A DNA stretch of 31,904 nucleotides from Pilatotrama ljubarskyi (lineage: Eukaryota; Basidiomycota; Agaricomycetes; Polyporales; Polyporaceae): contig MU277684.1 in NCBI GenBank assembly GCA_022385805.1, positions 417,234 through 449,137 on the forward strand, read 5' to 3'. The notes under the pieces were generated by a model that was not told the DNA's origin, did not search any database, and saw only the letters and a program-made list of their open reading frames with translations. Position 1 is the stretch's first letter. Each line of letters begins with the position of its first letter. The translations under genes were made by a program, and so were the position numbers. Shown in pieces: positions 9,048 to 19,345 of the stretch.

Positions 9048-11142
9048 GTCCAAGGTCCAAGACTCGTTGCGCAAACATGCGCTGCCCTCCCGAGGGCTTC
9101 TTACCCGCATTAGGGCATATCGGGTCAGATGCGTAATGGCCTATTTGGCCATAGGAGAAACACTTCACAGCCGCTTTACTAGGTCCCGGCTTGTTAGGTG
9201 TTCTGCTTGATGGTCCGCTAGCGGGACGGGGCCGTTCTTGAGTGGCCATCTTGGAACGCTCGTTTGTCTTGTGGTTGGAGACCGCTGATTCATTTGGACG
9301 GTGCATAGCCGTCCTACGAGTGTGTGTGCTCGTAGGTTTAGTCGGTTTATTATCCAGCGTGGAGCGAATCGTGCTCCCTTGTCCACCTCCGCTCCCACTT
9401 CCGGCTTCCCACGCACGGCGACACATCTGAAGGGCCTTAGTGTTTTGCTCAATATCGAGCGCGGCTTGGTATAGTTCGGACAATGAATTATATTTCACCG
9501 ATAGACCGTTCACCACTGTGAGCACATGTTCGTAACTCTCGGGCAGGGCTTCGATGAACTTGGCCCGCATTTGGAACCGAGTGGGTTTCTCCCACATCCT
9601 TTCGGAAATATACAGAAGGCGCTCATATAGCGCAGCTACGCCGCCTTTAGCAGCATCGAATTTCAGCCGTTCGAATTGTTGCGCGGCGATGAGATGATTG
9701 TCGCGGTGTATGAACCGCCTGAATAGGCCGATAACGGCCTCCTCGAATAGCCATTCATGCTTCTCTCGCAAGGGCGATTGCACGGTATTATAAAACCAGG
9801 AGGATGCCTCCTCCGATAAACATTCGCCCAATATGCGAATGCGGTCGCGGTCCAAACTCGGGCTGGTAATACGCAAGGTGTGGCAGAATTCGAGTACGCT
9901 ATACAGCCATATCTCGAACGCATTGCCGTCGTCCTTTCCCTTGTACGCTTTGGGTAGCGACATTTTCGCTACCTTGAGGTACGCGGGAGGAGAGGATGTA
10001 GCCTCCTCTCCAACCATTTCGTCGATGAGCGTTAATATACGCTGGACCTCCTGGTTATCGCGAGGTCCATATCCTGGCCCAGTATAGGCCAATTCCTTAG
10101 TATGTTCCCGGGGGTCTCTAACTTCCCCGGGTTGCGCACTTGTATGCGCCACGAACCCGGATAATGCGGGTGCCATTGATCGTCGCGGACGAAGTTGGTG
10201 TTGCCTTATAGCGGCAGTTGCTGTGGCAGATGGTTCCATCCTACCTCTAGCCCGCGATATGGACTCGAATTGGTCCCATTCGGGACTGTTAGTACTGGGT
10301 GCAGGGTGAGTATTTACGCCGAAAGCAACATTGCGCTTGTCACCCTCCATGGTGGGTGCGGTAGCCTCCTGTCCTCGTGATTGTCACGCTGCAATGTCGG
10401 AGGCGCTAAGGCCAGCGCGTTTGAGCCGAGCGGCTCGGTCGATTTCTCGACGCTGCGCTTCCAAAGCGCTCGGAGTAGGTGAGCTTAATGGCTCGGGGCC
10501 CATCAGGTTTCCTTCTACCTCCTCATCGTCCTGCAGCTGGTGGACGTCTTCGTCCAATTCTGACATAGGCGACCGAACTCGGTCATTGCCTCCCAAACCT
10601 TCCTCGTCTTCGACATGGCCGCCCTCGGCCTCTACTACCTCGGCTATTTGGGCTATCTGAGTAGCCAATTCCTCCTCCGCTTGAGTCACCTGCTCCCGGA
10701 GAGTACGAAATTTTCGTGCCGATTCCCTTAGGACGTTGACTAGGGATAACGCCTGTGTAGGCAGCAGGGACTCACGGCGCGATGACCGTCTCATTCGATC
10801 CCAACGGCTCCCTAACCTTTCCAAATCTTGAGAGGTAAGGGATACCTGCGAGCTCCTACTCGCTGATCGAGGGAGTGGCATTGCTGCTGGGGTCACTGAC
10901 CCCTGCCGTGCTCCTTCAGGAGCTGGTCTCGTGGAGCTTGGGCGAGATCGGGTCGGAGGAGTGGGGTTACCATGGTGATGCGACGATGAGTCGCGCGGGC
11001 TTAGCCCGCTTCGTACCTCGCGTCCTAATGGGTCAACCCCGTACGAGCTGGTTCTTGCAGTGTCGTGAGTAGGGGGATAATACCACGGTGGGTTATGAGG
11101 AGCGCGATGACTCAGGCTCCGAGATGAACGAGGAGAAGTCAT
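9034..11142 (-). pseudogene. Gypsy gag: capsid and zinc knuckle, one internal TGA
   Basis: The start is the ATG at 11142 (MTSPRSSRSL), 102 nt inside the 5' LTR. The first 252 codons are Ser/Arg/Pro-rich with an acidic coiled-coil-like part. A TGA at 10384-10386 interrupts, and the same frame resumes ('QSRGQEATAPTMEGDKR'). The second half has the retrotransposon Gag capsid signature ('KAYKGKDDGNAFEIWLYSV', 'EEASSWFYNTV', 'AQQFERLKFD'). Near the end is a zinc knuckle 'CFSYGQIGHYASDPIC', in which the expected second Cys is Tyr (a TGT to TAT type change). Gag runs out of frame at a tandem GTCCAAG duplication (plus strand 9048-9061). Deleting one 7-bp copy would fuse it to the protease frame. Confidence 0.9.
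9048..9061. repeat. 7-bp tandem duplication causing gag-pol frameshift
   Basis: GTCCAAG twice in tandem (9048-9054, 9055-9061). One copy keeps gag and protease in a single frame ('QRVLDDTSND'); two copies shift it. Confidence 0.85.
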
Positions 11143-11244
11143 GGTGGACGAAAACTCTAATAGAGTTCTGTCGAGTGATGACGTGGTAACGTTGAGCCAA
11201 ATATGGCTATGTACTGATGTAGCTTCGTGGTAAGAGTAAAAAAG
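11143..11244 (-). promoter_or_regulatory. Gypsy leader between 5' LTR and gag; no canonical primer-binding site
   Basis: On the minus strand the bases after the 5' LTR read CTTTTTTACTCTTACCACGA. A typical site complementary to a tRNA 3' end would begin TGG within a few bases, and none is seen. Either priming uses another tRNA region or self-priming, or the site has decayed. Confidence 0.5.
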
Positions 11245-11501
11245 TGTAAAAATGACGAAGAGACTCTGCTACCCCTGTCCTCGGAGTACTCTGGACTGGG
11301 CTGTATTGGCTCGGCGTACTCGTAAGGATGGTGGGGATGTGCAGAAAGTCTGCCCCCACCAGGCGCCCAAGTCCCGAACCTTGAGGCGCCGTACGCGTAG
11401 ATGTGGATTACATGCTATCTAATCTATGGGCGCTTAGATATGCCGTAATGATTCCGGAGGCCGAACACCTCCTTACACGCCTTTAGTCGTGGATTCTTAC
11501 A
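11245..11501 (-). repeat. 5' LTR of the gypsy element (right copy)
   Basis: 257 bp, TGTAAAAATGAC...GATTCTTACA, matching 667-923 with six transitions and no gaps. It should carry the element promoter on the minus strand; I do not see a confident TATA box. Confidence 0.93.
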
Positions 11502-11506
11502 GCAGA
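11502..11506. repeat. Target-site duplication of the gypsy element, right copy
   Basis: GCAGA follows the right LTR; the left copy is GCAAA at 662-666. Confidence 0.7.
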
Positions 11507-11770
11507 TGTCATCATGGCTGAGCACTACTCAATCGCTGGTGGTGAGGATGGGCGGGCGATGGCGGATGAATCAGAGGAGGAGAAAGACAAGACAGTCGTT
11601 GGCAGAGGCCTCCACCTCAGGGCGCAGCGAAATGCTTCTGTGCTGAGCGGGAGTCCTGACATCCGACATACCCAAATTTGACACGCCCATGCCTGGCCAC
11701 AAGTGCCACCAAGCCTTGGCGCGAATGCAACACTTGGGATAATCCCGCCTCGTCGGCGATCACGTGACAC
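11502..11770 (-). pseudogene. Reverse-transcriptase-like gene, upstream part
   Basis: The minus-strand frame 'CSAMMTSAD' (11524 to 11502) joins directly to 'CVLLVLKAPPGAQ' at 658 and below when the gypsy element and one 5-bp copy are removed. This matches the block that precedes RT motif A in related mushroom proteins. Just upstream in the same frame is TAG (11525-11527), then about 80 open codons of Ser/Arg/Pro-rich sequence to 11770 without a recognisable domain. The upstream end is uncertain. Confidence 0.55.
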
Positions 11771-12349
11771 GTGACCATGCTCGGACTCGTCGCGCTGACC
11801 GTCTCGACGCCTCGTCTACTGAACTCCCGACTCTTTTACATTCTCTTTTGTGTATTTTTCTTCGGTCACGACCGGCTCTGTAGCCTCCAGTAGCTAGCAT
11901 AAAAGCCTGTACTCGGTCCTCGTGCAAAACAGCTTGTTTCCCTCTCTAAAGCCCGTCCAACTTAGCACCACAAGTCACGCTTGCGCTCGCGCTCAAAGCT
12001 CACCTTTGTCGTCTTCGCCTCCGTCATCTCCGCCGTCTTGTAAAGCCTACCGTATTGTACGTCGTCCACCCTTGTCTCACTCAGTCACTCGAGCCTTGCG
12101 CGAATTGTGTCTGTTCACTAGATCTAACATTGGGTCTGGTCTACCTATCCTATCCCTCCTCCTCTGCGCTCTCTGACGACCTCGCCACACTCTCTGACCT
12201 GAGAGCTAGGATATCTATCATCTGTTACTTCTATTTCTTAATCTTGATCTGATAAGATTAGATTTAATGATTTAGCAGCATCGCGCTCTTCAGCCTTGTT
12301 TGTCAGGCCTTGGAACTGTCCGACAGTATTCGTGATACATTCAGTCTGC
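11771..12349 (+). promoter_or_regulatory. Probable promoter and 5' leader of the integrase-core gene
   Basis: No supported coding frame. It holds a TATA-like CATAAAAG at about 11899-11906, then a long pyrimidine-rich stretch (about 11935-12180) of the kind seen in fungal promoters and leaders. The next gene's ATG is at 12350. This is suggested by composition and position only. Confidence 0.35.
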
Positions 12350-14004
12350 ATGTCTCAGGCTGGCCTCCAGGAACGAGCTATTCTTCAGAACATCTACGGA
12401 GCATACGAATGGCTTAGTCAACGAGTTGACACTGCGATACTAACAGAACTCAGGGAGAAACCTCGCATCAATAACATCCGAGAGCTATGTGCCAGATTCT
12501 TGAACACTGTAGAGCTGGTGAGTCACTACTGACAATTGGACTTGTTTGTACAATAGCTAAAGCTAACTTACAATGGTCCACAGCATGCGGATATAATACC
12601 ACTCCGTAACCTAGACATGCTTCGACAGAATGTCTCGTCCGTGGATAGAGCCCTGCAGATGGCTGCCCAACTTAGCCTGGACCCTCCCCCAGAGAGCACA
12701 AACTCTGGTATAGTCCTAGGCACGCGTACCCCGGACTCCGGTCCTGGTCGACCTGCTGTCAACATTCGTCCAGAGGATCTAGCGGCGCTGTCAACTGGAA
12801 GGACTACTAGGCAACAGCTGGCTGACCTATATGGCTGTCATCCCCGAACCATAAGAAGACGCTTGTTGGACTTCGGACTGTCTCAACCAGCACCTCCAGT
12901 CTATGTAGAGACTGAAGGACCAGATGGGGTGATGGCCCGCCAGTACACATCGGGAAGATCAAGCGAGCTATCACAGCTCTCTGACGAAGAACTCGATAAC
13001 ATCATGCGCTCGATACACGACCAATTCCCGTCCTTTGGGCGCCGCATGATAGATGGTTATCTTATAGCTCTGGGAGAGAGAGTACCCAGGCGCCAAATAG
13101 AGCAGTGCTATGCTACGGTTGTTGGTCCCTCTTCGCAAGCCTTCGGTCCACGTCACATTGAAAGAAGGGTATATTCCATACCGGCACCAAACTCATTGTG
13201 GCATCATGATGGTCAACATGGTGAGTGATTACAGGTCTGGCTGTTGAACTTGCACTGACATACCTGGATGTCGCTTCTCTTCTAGGATTAATCAGATGGA
13301 AGATCGTATTGCACACTTTCATTGATGGTTTCTCCCGCTTTGTTCTGGGCATCCTGGCTAGCAACAACAATCGAGCATCAACAGTCCTTGCACTGTTCGA
13401 AGACATAGCTAGGATATATGGCTATCCCAGTCGGGTGCGTGGAGATCATGGAACAGAAAATCTACGGGTGGCAGCACGCATGGAGGAAGTAAGAGGGCTA
13501 GGACGGGGCTCATACATTTGGGGAAGGTAAGTGACTTATTCCTCATTCTATGTGTATGCTCCTCACAATCTAGACTTTCCCAGGAGCGTACATAACATCC
13601 GCATTGAGCGACTATGGGTGGATGTTACAAGCGGTTTCGGAAGCAAGTGGAAGGAGTTCTTCCATCAGTTAGAAGCCCAGCATGGGCTAAACGTCGACAA
13701 CGATGCCCATGTCTGGCTTTTGCATCATCTGTTCCTCGAAGCTATCAACCGTGATGCGGAGCAATAGGCTGCTGCTTGGAACCAGCATGTTGTCGCTCGC
13801 AACAGTGAGCATCACATGACACCAGCGCAGATGTACTTGCACGGCATCGTGCGGCACGGCCAGAGGGCCTTGATGCCAGATGATGAGAGAGGCACAGATG
13901 AGGCCTACGAGGAGTATGGAATTGACTGGGAAGACATAGATCGTGTTCGCATAAGACAACACACTGTGGACCCGCGAAGTGACGATGTCCAACACTATAA
14001 GTGA
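12350..14004 (+). pseudogene. DDE integrase-core transposase-like gene, four exons, one internal stop
   Basis: Exons 12350-12517, 12584-13220, 13286-13526 and 13584-14004, joined by GT-AG introns of 57-66 nt that keep the frame. The first intron has a GCTAAC branch-like site. The N-terminal half has a helix-turn-helix region ('TGRTTRQQLADLYGCHPRTI', about residues 120-150). The catalytic core shows 'WHHDGQHG' (D265), 'RVRGDHGTEN' (D322) and 'IRIERLW' (E357), the three acidic residues of an rve-type integrase fold. Similar proteins occur in fungi and animals and are annotated only as integrase core domain. TAG at 13765-13767 (codon 410) interrupts an otherwise continuous frame; the conserved tail 'AAAWNQH...MTPAQMYLHG' follows to the stop at 14002-14004 (488 codons in all). 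Whether the TAG is a recent mutation or the true end is not certain, but conservation beyond it favours mutation. Confidence 0.85.
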
Positions 14005-14370
14005 CCTTTTTCGCACTTCGTCAGTTTAACTGACGGCAAAGTGACAATGTCCAGTGAAGTAACAGAAAGTGCGACTTCGAAGAGGACAAGGTAGAGTGAC
14101 GGTAATTGCGACTTACAGTGTACGTATCATGCCCGGAATAGACGCCGACGACCTCGTGCAGTACGCACTGGGCGCCATGGCCAGTATGATCACAATCGAG
14201 TGAACGATTTGACCGATTTTTACTGCAAATGCACACCCGCCGCTGCTCAGCACGACCATCTCATACCAGAGTTTGAGTCGCCTGATCCTGATTGATGAGT
14301 ATACTAGGTAAACAATATACATTGCCGTGGGTCCACTGTCCAGACTGCAGCCGACCGGTACCGTACAGGA
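14005..14370. other. Convergent intergenic region with palindrome
   Basis: Lies between the 3' ends of the integrase-core and Tnp2 genes. It contains a 17-bp palindrome CGTCAGTT-T-AACTGACG (14019-14035) next to oppositely oriented CGCACTTCG and AGTGCGACTTCG-like motifs (14012-14090). These could be subterminal repeats of a DNA element or shared terminator sequence. No gene is visible. Confidence 0.5.
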
Positions 14371-17300
14371 CTAGTCCAAGTCCACGAAGACCGCTCGCGC
14401 CAGTGCGCCGCTACGGTCAATAAGTGCGAATTGACCGTCATCCTTGATCCGGCCGACAACGCACTGTATTGTGGTCACATCCACGTAGTCCACGCTACCC
14501 AGCCGCTTGTAGTAATGTATGTCCAAGTCTTTGTTAGCTCGTTGGATGATGCACGTTTGGATGGCTGCGATAAGGACCGGGGGAGGGGACGGAAGGGCGT
14601 GAGAGGGATGGCCAATAACTGGACATAGAAGATGCACTGTAATTGGCCATAGAGTGTCTTCTTCTTGAGAATGACGGGTCTGTTACGGTAGCGCGCGTTC
14701 TGATCGACCAGGACTTCATACTGTGTCGGAGAGGTAGTCAGTCACTCCGACGATGGCAAGCATCATATAAGAGAGCAAGCTCACCCGCACGAACGTCGCG
14801 TCACGCTTATCTTCCACGCTGACATTGGCATCCATCATAGATGCGCGTATCGTGTCACCTTCGTTGAGTATGCGGAGCTTGCCCCACTCTTCGACATGGT
14901 TCGGGAGTGCGTACCGGAGGACGCTAGGGGGAATGGCTTCAAAACGGGTGCACAAGACGCCCACGAGCTTGTCAATCGTTCCACGGTCAAGAGAGGAAAG
15001 GCGGTGTGCTGGCAGGAGAACACAAGAATCGTCTAAGATTGGCCTGGGCGTGTGCGCAGCGGGGCATTGTTAGCTTAGTAGCCTTCTACTCTGAGCGAAT
15101 ACGAGAAATGGCATTGTACTCACAACCTGGGACTTTCTTGCCTTTCTCGACAACAGCTGGACATAACGCGAGGCTCTCTTGCATCACCGCTCCGTACATG
15201 AGCTTGATCTGTGTCAAGCGGGCGTGGTCCAGAACGTAGCGATTGAGACTTGCGTATGGAAATCGACGGCTTCGAATGGCCGGCTGAAGGGTACCGCAAT
15301 AGCGCTCCATCGGGAATGCCCAGGTTGTCCACACAGGACCGGCCGTGAGGATGCTATCAGCGATATGTAGCAGCACGTGAATGGTGAGCGGACATGCGGC
15401 CAGTCGCTGCAGATCGTATTGGTAATAGAATCTAATTGACGCATGGTCGTGAGATTCCTTGAACTCCAATCCGGGATATCCAAGACGTACTGTTCAAACT
15501 TCTCGACCCAGGTGATGAAACCTGCTCTTATATCTTCTACTTCACTTCGTGTCAGTTCGAATTGCAGGCACTTGCAGATAAGCTTGACAAGGTGGACAAA
15601 GTGGTCATAGTATTTGCGTTGTTTGAAGCGCCGTTCAAGGAGGACGGGCCCGACATACTGTATCCAGAACGAGCGGATGTCCGCAGTCCAGGAAATGTGA
15701 TTGCTTGCGACATTTGGCGGGCGCGGCCCGAAGATGTATGGTATCAGCTCACCAGAAGCTGTGCTCGCCTCGCCGATGGCTTCCCATACACTTGGTTCGA
15801 TTTCGTAGTCCTCAGAACCGGTGTCGAGCGACTTGTATGTTCCAGTCCATAACTGCATCAAGTTCTTGACAACGTTCTCCCAGATGAGATGCATGAAGTC
15901 GTACGGAAAGGAGTGTGGGAATGAAAGCGACGGCAGCGCGGAGAGAAGCGGTACTCCTTTGATGCCATAGGCCTTTGCGAGACATTCCTCATCAGCGGCA
16001 GAAGACGCGAACTGGACTTCATTGGCTTGGGCAAGGAATTGATCATGGGAGCGGAGTGGGAGGTTTCCAGGGTCGTAGCGCGGAACACTCCCTGGGTCAT
16101 CATGAACATCCGGATGTCGAGATTGGTCCAAAGGAACATAATGAATTGGATTACGAGAGTCAGAAATACGGATTGCATGTATCATACACATGCGACATGG
16201 ACAAGTTCCGTTGTGACCCTTCATGCGCATGACCATCGAGATCGCGGGGATGTCGCCAAAGACAAGGAGCAGGAAGGCACGGAGCACGAAGAATTCGTCT
16301 GACAGCGTGTCATATGTATGCACACCAACAGCAAGACGGAGGAGCTCCTGAGCAAAGGGCCACAAGAAGGAATCAAAGTCAACCGGCTTTTTAGGGCCCG
16401 GGATGATTCCAAGACCGAGGATGTTCTCGAGAAGATTGCGGATCTCGGGCGGGAGATTGTAGTTGATCAGAATGAGGGGCCACGCTGTCTTCGTCCGTCG
16501 CTTGAAGGGTGCAAACCCATCTGTTGAGAGCCCAAGTGCCCTGTCACGTGGATCCTCAAAGTAGCGATGCCCAAGCTCATGGTCGTTAACCACGACCTTC
16601 TTCTCCAACAGTGTACGATAGAGCTCCCCATCCATGACGTCACGGATGACACCAGGATCGTGCGCATGTTCAGTTCCGCGATACAGAAGGTGCTGGGCCA
16701 TCTCCCAATTGGCCATCTGTGCTTGCAGACGCGGGATTACCGGGAGATAGACGAACTGCTGGCGTGGCTGGCCCTTGGAGTTGTGCCGAGGCTCCGCACA
16801 GAAGGGACAGCTGTTGTCCTTGGCGTAGACCCCTGTGAATGCGATGCACGAGTTCACGCAGCAGTCGTAGCACTCTGGCTCGAAGCCTGAAAGCTGAGCT
16901 GCACGCGCTTGCACTGCCTTCCAGCTTTCAAGGTTGGCGCTTGGAAACGCATACTGGAGCTTTGCGAAGGTTCTGCCTGGCATGTGGGTCTCGACCTTGA
17001 GCGCAAATGGCCGCAAGCACTGCAGATCCTCTTCGGTGAGATCTTTGCCTGTGGTACAAGTGCCAGTGAACAACCGTACATATGCATTGCAGTGATGTGA
17101 TGTACCTGAGACCATCCCTGCCCTCAAGAAGTCCTCAGCGAGCTGATCCCATACTGAGATCGCCTCAAATTCATCTCCATCGAGGAGATTCCCATCTTGA
17201 GCTCCATCCATCGGGTCGTCGTCATCCGCAGAGGGACAACTCACACCAGAGGTGCCGGCGCCACTACCATCCAGCTCCTCGTCATCATCATCTGGCGCGT

Positions 17301-17541
17301 CCTCTACTGTTGTCCGACGTGTACGACCCTGCCAAATATGTTCCTGGATAGCTTGGGCTGCAGAGTCGACAAGTGCCGAGGTAGCTGCTTGGTCATCTAT
17401 GTCACGCTCACCAAGATAGTCAAGCGGTGACGGTGCTCGAGGTGATGCTGATCCATCGGTGATGTTTGCAGAGCCACCGGCATTGAGAGAGGGCAGGGCA
17501 TGATGTTGATTCCCTGGGCGGTTGATATGGGAGTTTATCAC
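14371..17541 (-). pseudogene. Tnp2-type transposase gene, spliced
   Basis: The start is the ATG at 17541, followed by an acidic linker. Recognisable parts in order: a Cys-rich cluster ('CYDCCVNSCIAF' and 'CPFCAEPRH', zinc-ribbon-like), 'LGLSTDGFAPFKRR', 'TAWPLILINYNLPPEIRN', 'LENILGLGIIPGPKKP', 'VFGDIPAISMVMRMKGHNG', 'CPCRMC', 'FPYDFMHLIWENVVKNLMQLW', 'RLAACPLTIHVLLHIADSI', 'WAFPMERYCG' and a C-terminal 'DIHYYKRLGSVDYVDVTT'. This is the Tnp2 family of CACTA-type DNA transposons. Introns 15033-15123 and 14721-14784 restore the conserved frame. At 15432-15486 a GT-AG stretch of 55 nt is out of phase, and near 14590-14650 a further 1-nt shift is needed, so this copy is probably broken. The stop is at 14371. 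I did not find CACTA-type ends. Confidence 0.88.
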
Positions 17542-18148
17542 GGTCAGATTCAGCTTAATATGCTCGTTTACGCACCATGATAGCTCAATGCAGCATCCTG
17601 AACTGCCCTGCTTCCTGTTCTGGATCCACCTTCCACGTCCGCAGCACTTTGTCTTCGGCGGACAGCAAGTTTCTTTTTTATGAACTGACGGGGTATTGCA
17701 TCAAGTCGCTTCGCAGTATCCTGGAGATTGGCGACAAGGGCAGCCCGGAGCAGCAGTGGACCTTGCCCCCTTTGATGAGCGCGAATGCTCTTCAAGAGAG
17801 AGGTTTCCCGCAGCACGAGCAAATTGATTTCGAGTTCGACGCTCCCATCATTGAGTCAAGGATCAAGCAGAGCTGCCAGTGAGATGGGGTACCAGTGAAA
17901 GTCGGCTAGAAACCGGTACGCGACACCAAGAAGCGAAGACTTGAAGTTCATTGAAGGTGGTCTGCTCGCACGCGATCGTCTCGGAGTGACAAACTTATGA
18001 TTGAATTCAAATCCCGCTAACCCGTTTCTTGACCAGACGGGACCAAATAATGTACAAACAGTGACCGGGCACCCTGGATGCATCGATCCCGCCGCCAGCG
18101 CTGAATTCGAACCTGTCGCCGTCGTCAGTCATTTGCACACACCCTCCC
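17542..18148. other. Region between Tnp2 and the coiled-coil gene; no recognised gene
   Basis: Open frames of about 100 codons exist on the plus strand (17577-17882) and 84 on the minus strand (17822-17568), overlapping each other. Neither shows a family motif. As the 5' flanks of two divergent genes meet here, it may hold both promoters; I see no clear TATA box. Confidence 0.35.
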
Positions 18149-19162
18149 ATGACGACAACACCAACTCACTCACCCGCATTCACCCTGCAGATTCAGACTC
18201 CACCTCTACTACAAACCGCTACAATCCCTGCTCAGTACATACGAAGCTCTTGGGGATGGCAGTACGCACATGGCAGCTCGTCTCCTCTCGGTGCAGTACG
18301 AGCGCAGAGTAACACCATCTGCAGCCATCGAACAAGCGTCCATCAGCCAAGCAACTGGAGGAGAACTTGAAGGAGGCGAACACACGTCTGGCTGCCATAG
18401 ACAAGGGTCAGTGGGAGACGATGATGTTCGGAGGATCAATCCCACTCACAGGTGAACTCCAGAGCAGCAGCAAAGGGCCGCAGCGCTTGAAGAGGCCCAG
18501 CAAAAGCTCGAAGAGCAGACTGCCGCTCTGGCCGCCGCCCAAAGAGAACTCGCTGCTGCACGCGAACAAGCTCTGCCCGCATCAGCGCTCTCCTCCACCG
18601 CGAGAACATCCAACATACCTGAGGAGCAGATACCGAAGCCACGCATGGAGAAAGGGAAGTCCCTGCCCATTAGGGAGTCTATGGGGATAGACGAGCAGCT
18701 ATATAATCGGATTCGCGTGAGTTTTCATCTGCTGGACCACTTTGCGACGTCCTGCACTCACCTCTTTCGTTGTGCTTCAAAGTCGGATATCCATAAACTT
18801 GTGCACATGGCGAAGCTGGACTGGCAGAAGGACTTCCATCACCAAGATGTGATGAAGTTAGCGAAGGTCTTCAACGGAGTGAGTGGAGTGGACTCACGGT
18901 GTCTGTCCTGCACTCATTATGTATCCAGGCGGCCAAGGAGTTTCCGATCCTGAAGAGGTACACTCATCACTGGGCCACTGCTGCCATTGCCGCTCGTTAT
19001 CTTCAAAACATCCGACGCAACGCTCGAGAGAATGGGTACTTGCCAAAGTGCGCCAAGTACAATCGTGGTGGCAGACATGCCGCACAGCCAGAGGCTGATG
19101 AGAACGCCATGGCAAGTGGGAACGAGGGCGACAATGCTGACGGGAGCAACGACGATGACTAG
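18149..19162 (+). pseudogene. Basidiomycete coiled-coil protein of unknown function, three exons
   Basis: ATG at 18149 (MTTTPTHSPAFTLQ) in the typical N-terminal style of the family. After a frame change near 18300-18350, 'QLEENLKEANTRLAAIDKGQW' follows. A shift near 18455 leads to a coiled-coil ('ALEEAQQKLEEQTAALAAAQ') and 'KPRMEKGKSLPIRESMGID'. Introns 18717-18782 and 18879-18928 (GT-AG) join in phase to 'HKLVHMAKLDWQKDFHHQDV' and 'FPILKRYTHHWATAAIAARY', ending in an acidic tail and TAG at 19160-19162. I know this C-terminal pattern as a large uncharacterised family in mushrooms, often near transposons. The two shifts may be mutations or unrecognised introns. It ends 183 bp left of the KDZ element. 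Confidence 0.65.
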
Positions 19163-19337
19163 GGAGGTGGAATGGGAACGGCGTGGGTGAGTGGGCAGAT
19201 GGCAGCTCGGTGGGAGATGGCGATGATATCCAGCATCCGCTGGTGGGCGTCCGGCTTGCGTGTGAACGCGCTCATGCCCCATGCAAGTGGCTGGTTCTCC
19301 CGCCTGCCTGTTCCGGTGATGATGTGCTGATGCATGG

Positions 19338-19345
19338 GTAGGGCC
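19338..19345. repeat. 8-bp target-site duplication of the KDZ element, left copy
   Basis: GTAGGGCC, identical to 30295-30302. Confidence 0.92.

Larger units (their letters stand above)
667..11501 (-). mobile_element. Ty3/gypsy LTR retrotransposon with chromodomain and extra 3' gene, decayed
   Basis: A 10,835-bp element bounded by two 257-bp LTRs that begin TGT and end ACA, with a near-perfect 5-bp target duplication. All genes lie on the minus strand in the order gag, protease, RT, RNase H, integrase, chromodomain, then ORF3, a polypurine tract and the 3' LTR (left copy). This domain order is that of chromodomain Ty3/gypsy elements (chromoviruses). Gag and pol appear to have been a single reading frame. 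It now has six in-frame TGA/TAG stops in gag and the protease-RT linker, a 7-bp duplication frameshift and two integrase frameshifts. ORF3 has a frameshift and a 535-bp insertion. This copy is not autonomous. It inserted into the reverse-transcriptase-like gene whose halves flank it. Confidence 0.93.

Noticed and set aside
10384..10386. Programmed TGA readthrough in gag
   Set aside because: The same element has five more TGA/TAG stops plus frameshifts, so decay is the simpler explanation.
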